Shown: one piece after another, positions 62,746 to 64,000 of the stretch | How the letters are laid out: each line of letters opens with the position of its first letter | Numbering within the stretch: the first letter of the stretch is position 1 | Position numbers and translations under genes: made by a program | Notes under the pieces: generated by a model | Databases searched by the model: none | Told to the model about the DNA's origin: nothing | Seen by the model: only the letters and a program-made list of their open reading frames with translations | Assembly (NCBI GenBank): GCA_010093605.1 | Contig: MU004186.1 | Coordinates: forward strand, 1,840,616-1,904,615 | DNA from: Lophium mytilinum | Taxonomy: Eukaryota; Ascomycota; Dothideomycetes; Mytilinidiales; Mytilinidiaceae | Direction: 5' to 3' | Length of the DNA stretch: 64,000 bases

Positions 62746-64000
62746 GGCGTCGAACAATACACAAAAATTTGGGTAATTTTCACAAGTATTTTACAGGAGA
62801 TGTGACGTCGGAAGGGATGAGGATGTAGAGATAAACAAGAACAAGATAGCGGGTTGAGCATCCATCTTATAGGCCTCGGGGTAGCAATAGAGGAACAAGG
62901 TTCCTTGCGGCGGCGTGTGGATCCTCATCATTCGACAAGCTACTGCACATTGAAACAGGAGTGATGTCTTGTTCAAGAACAAGACCTGAGGCTGTGGGCG
63001 TTCGGAGCTATTGATGCTGGTGTTGCGGCTCGTGGATTGTAGCCCAAATCATGTGCTCGCAGCGAGGTGCCGGTTTGGGCTTAGGCCATTGTAGCACTAG
63101 GACCACTAGGACTCAATAACGTCCAATAGCCTGAAGGTTGAGGATCTCCGGTACGGCTGTGCTAGCCTCCGCCCCCAAATCCTGGGGCCGACTATCTCGG
63201 CGACTTATGTGTATTTCCCTGATATTCGGCGCGGCTTCGGGTTTCGCGCTGCTCAGCTTCCAGGTTCTTGGAAATGAGACTTTACACTTCCAATCATGAC
63301 CAGTGCCACTGATCGATGCCGCTGCTTCTTTTATCCTTCAATCAGCACGCTAGGGTAGCTATAGTTCAAGCTTATGCAGCCAATTTCCACCTCACGATTG
63401 GCTTGCAACACCGGCTAGTATTGTTCTCGCGCCACTTGACCTTTCTTGGAGCAGGGCTGATACTCAAAAGCGGAAGTCTTTACTGAGGTTCGGTGCAACA
63501 AAGCATCTTAATCTTCCTCACGAGATCACCTGATTATCTCTCACTGGATTGCTGTATGGCCATGCTGTCTTATTGTGACAGAAAGGTTTGTCTAAACCCG
63601 GTCGTCGGGTCTGAAAATGTGTACGAATCAGCCCCTTCACTCACCCTCTCATTCTGCCTAGGCTGATAGAAACCAAGGGGAGGTAACTTAGTAAACCGCT
63701 TGCAGAATTCGAACCCAAACTCGTCTGAAATCCGGCAAAGTACTCCACTGACCCAAGACAACTCGTGTGGCTCAGTCTGCCCTGAAAGCATAAACACTAA
63801 TACACTAGTATCGACGTCAGTCACTGGTCGACAACGAAGAGATTTGGGTGAAACGCTTACCATCCTCGTAGCGGCCCGAGTAGCCTGAGCAACTGTCTTC
63901 TTGGGTACTGTGGTTGTGTGAAGTTCTCTGTGCTACGGGCTATCTCTCTTGCTACAGTAAGAGTAGTCATCCCTTCGTGGGGTAGGGCGATTGCGTTGCT
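62746..64000. other. Right-end intergenic, no supported gene
   Basis: It contains the promoter of the Ost-alpha-like gene. A 97-codon minus-strand frame (63570-63863) has no recognisable content. A gene beyond the right edge may begin or end nearby. Confidence 0.4.

Overview
The window looks like nuclear DNA from a filamentous ascomycete (Pezizomycotina), most likely a Dothideomycete. Genes are compact. Introns are mostly 48-105 nt with GT(A/G)(A/T)G(T/C) donors, CTAAC/CTGAC branch sites and CAG/TAG acceptors. There are three HET-domain genes, plus clear fungal forms of V-ATPase subunit B, dynactin p150, a LIM-binding (PtaB-type) co-regulator, a two-block WD40 protein and an Ost-alpha/TMEM184 membrane protein. 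The class-level assignment is inference; no rRNA, tRNA or mitochondrial marker is present to fix it.

Layout. 1-2.3 kb: GC-rich, no supportable gene. 2.4-20.8 kb: an accessory region holding a dispersed cluster of small, charged, probably disordered proteins, mostly on the minus strand. They share short modules: GA(A/S/G)W followed by (F/S)P(V/I)S.NPWD, a YDADT-type block, and a basic C-terminal RR(L/V)TR.LTGK-like tail. Four members share a promoter layout (TATTGTA box plus TATA on the plus strand as written). The cluster contains one frame-broken member (11.6-12.0 kb), one truncated member (14.0-14.2 kb) and duplicated 3' flanks. Inside it lies a plus-strand gene for a protein with nine copies of a Y(Y/V)P(K/T)WF hexapeptide behind a Cys/His-rich N-terminal domain. 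That gene sits between two near-identical ~36 bp inverted sequences about 3.3 kb apart. A ~1000-residue Ser/Lys-rich protein with no recognised domain (15.9-19.1 kb) lies near the end of the cluster.

21.8-23.5 kb: HET gene 1, interrupted by one in-frame stop. 24.8-28.2 kb: two unrecognised genes. 28.2-31.9 kb: a large, probably mitochondrial AAA ATPase. 32.8-34.5 kb: an MFS transporter of the monocarboxylate type, with a probable GC-AG intron. 34.6-35.5 kb: a small protein with one membrane segment. 36.3-39.9 kb: a WD40 protein of the MABP1/WDR62 type. 40.5-42.5 kb: vma2 in nine exons. 44.9-47.4 kb: the ptaB-type LIM-binding gene. 48.4-48.9 kb: a small basic protein sharing an N-terminal motif with the first member of the cluster. 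49.8-55.2 kb: two HET genes flanking about 1 kb of decayed coding sequence. 56.1-60.0 kb: dynactin p150. 61.5-62.7 kb: the Ost-alpha/TMEM184-like gene. 62.8-64.0 kb: no supported gene.

The right two thirds is therefore mainly conserved housekeeping genes (vacuolar acidification, dynein transport, morphogenesis control) mixed with self-recognition HET genes. The left third is fast-evolving. The best candidates for something undescribed are the hexapeptide-repeat protein and the modular small-protein cluster around it. No CRISPR arrays, secure tRNAs or intact transposons were seen.
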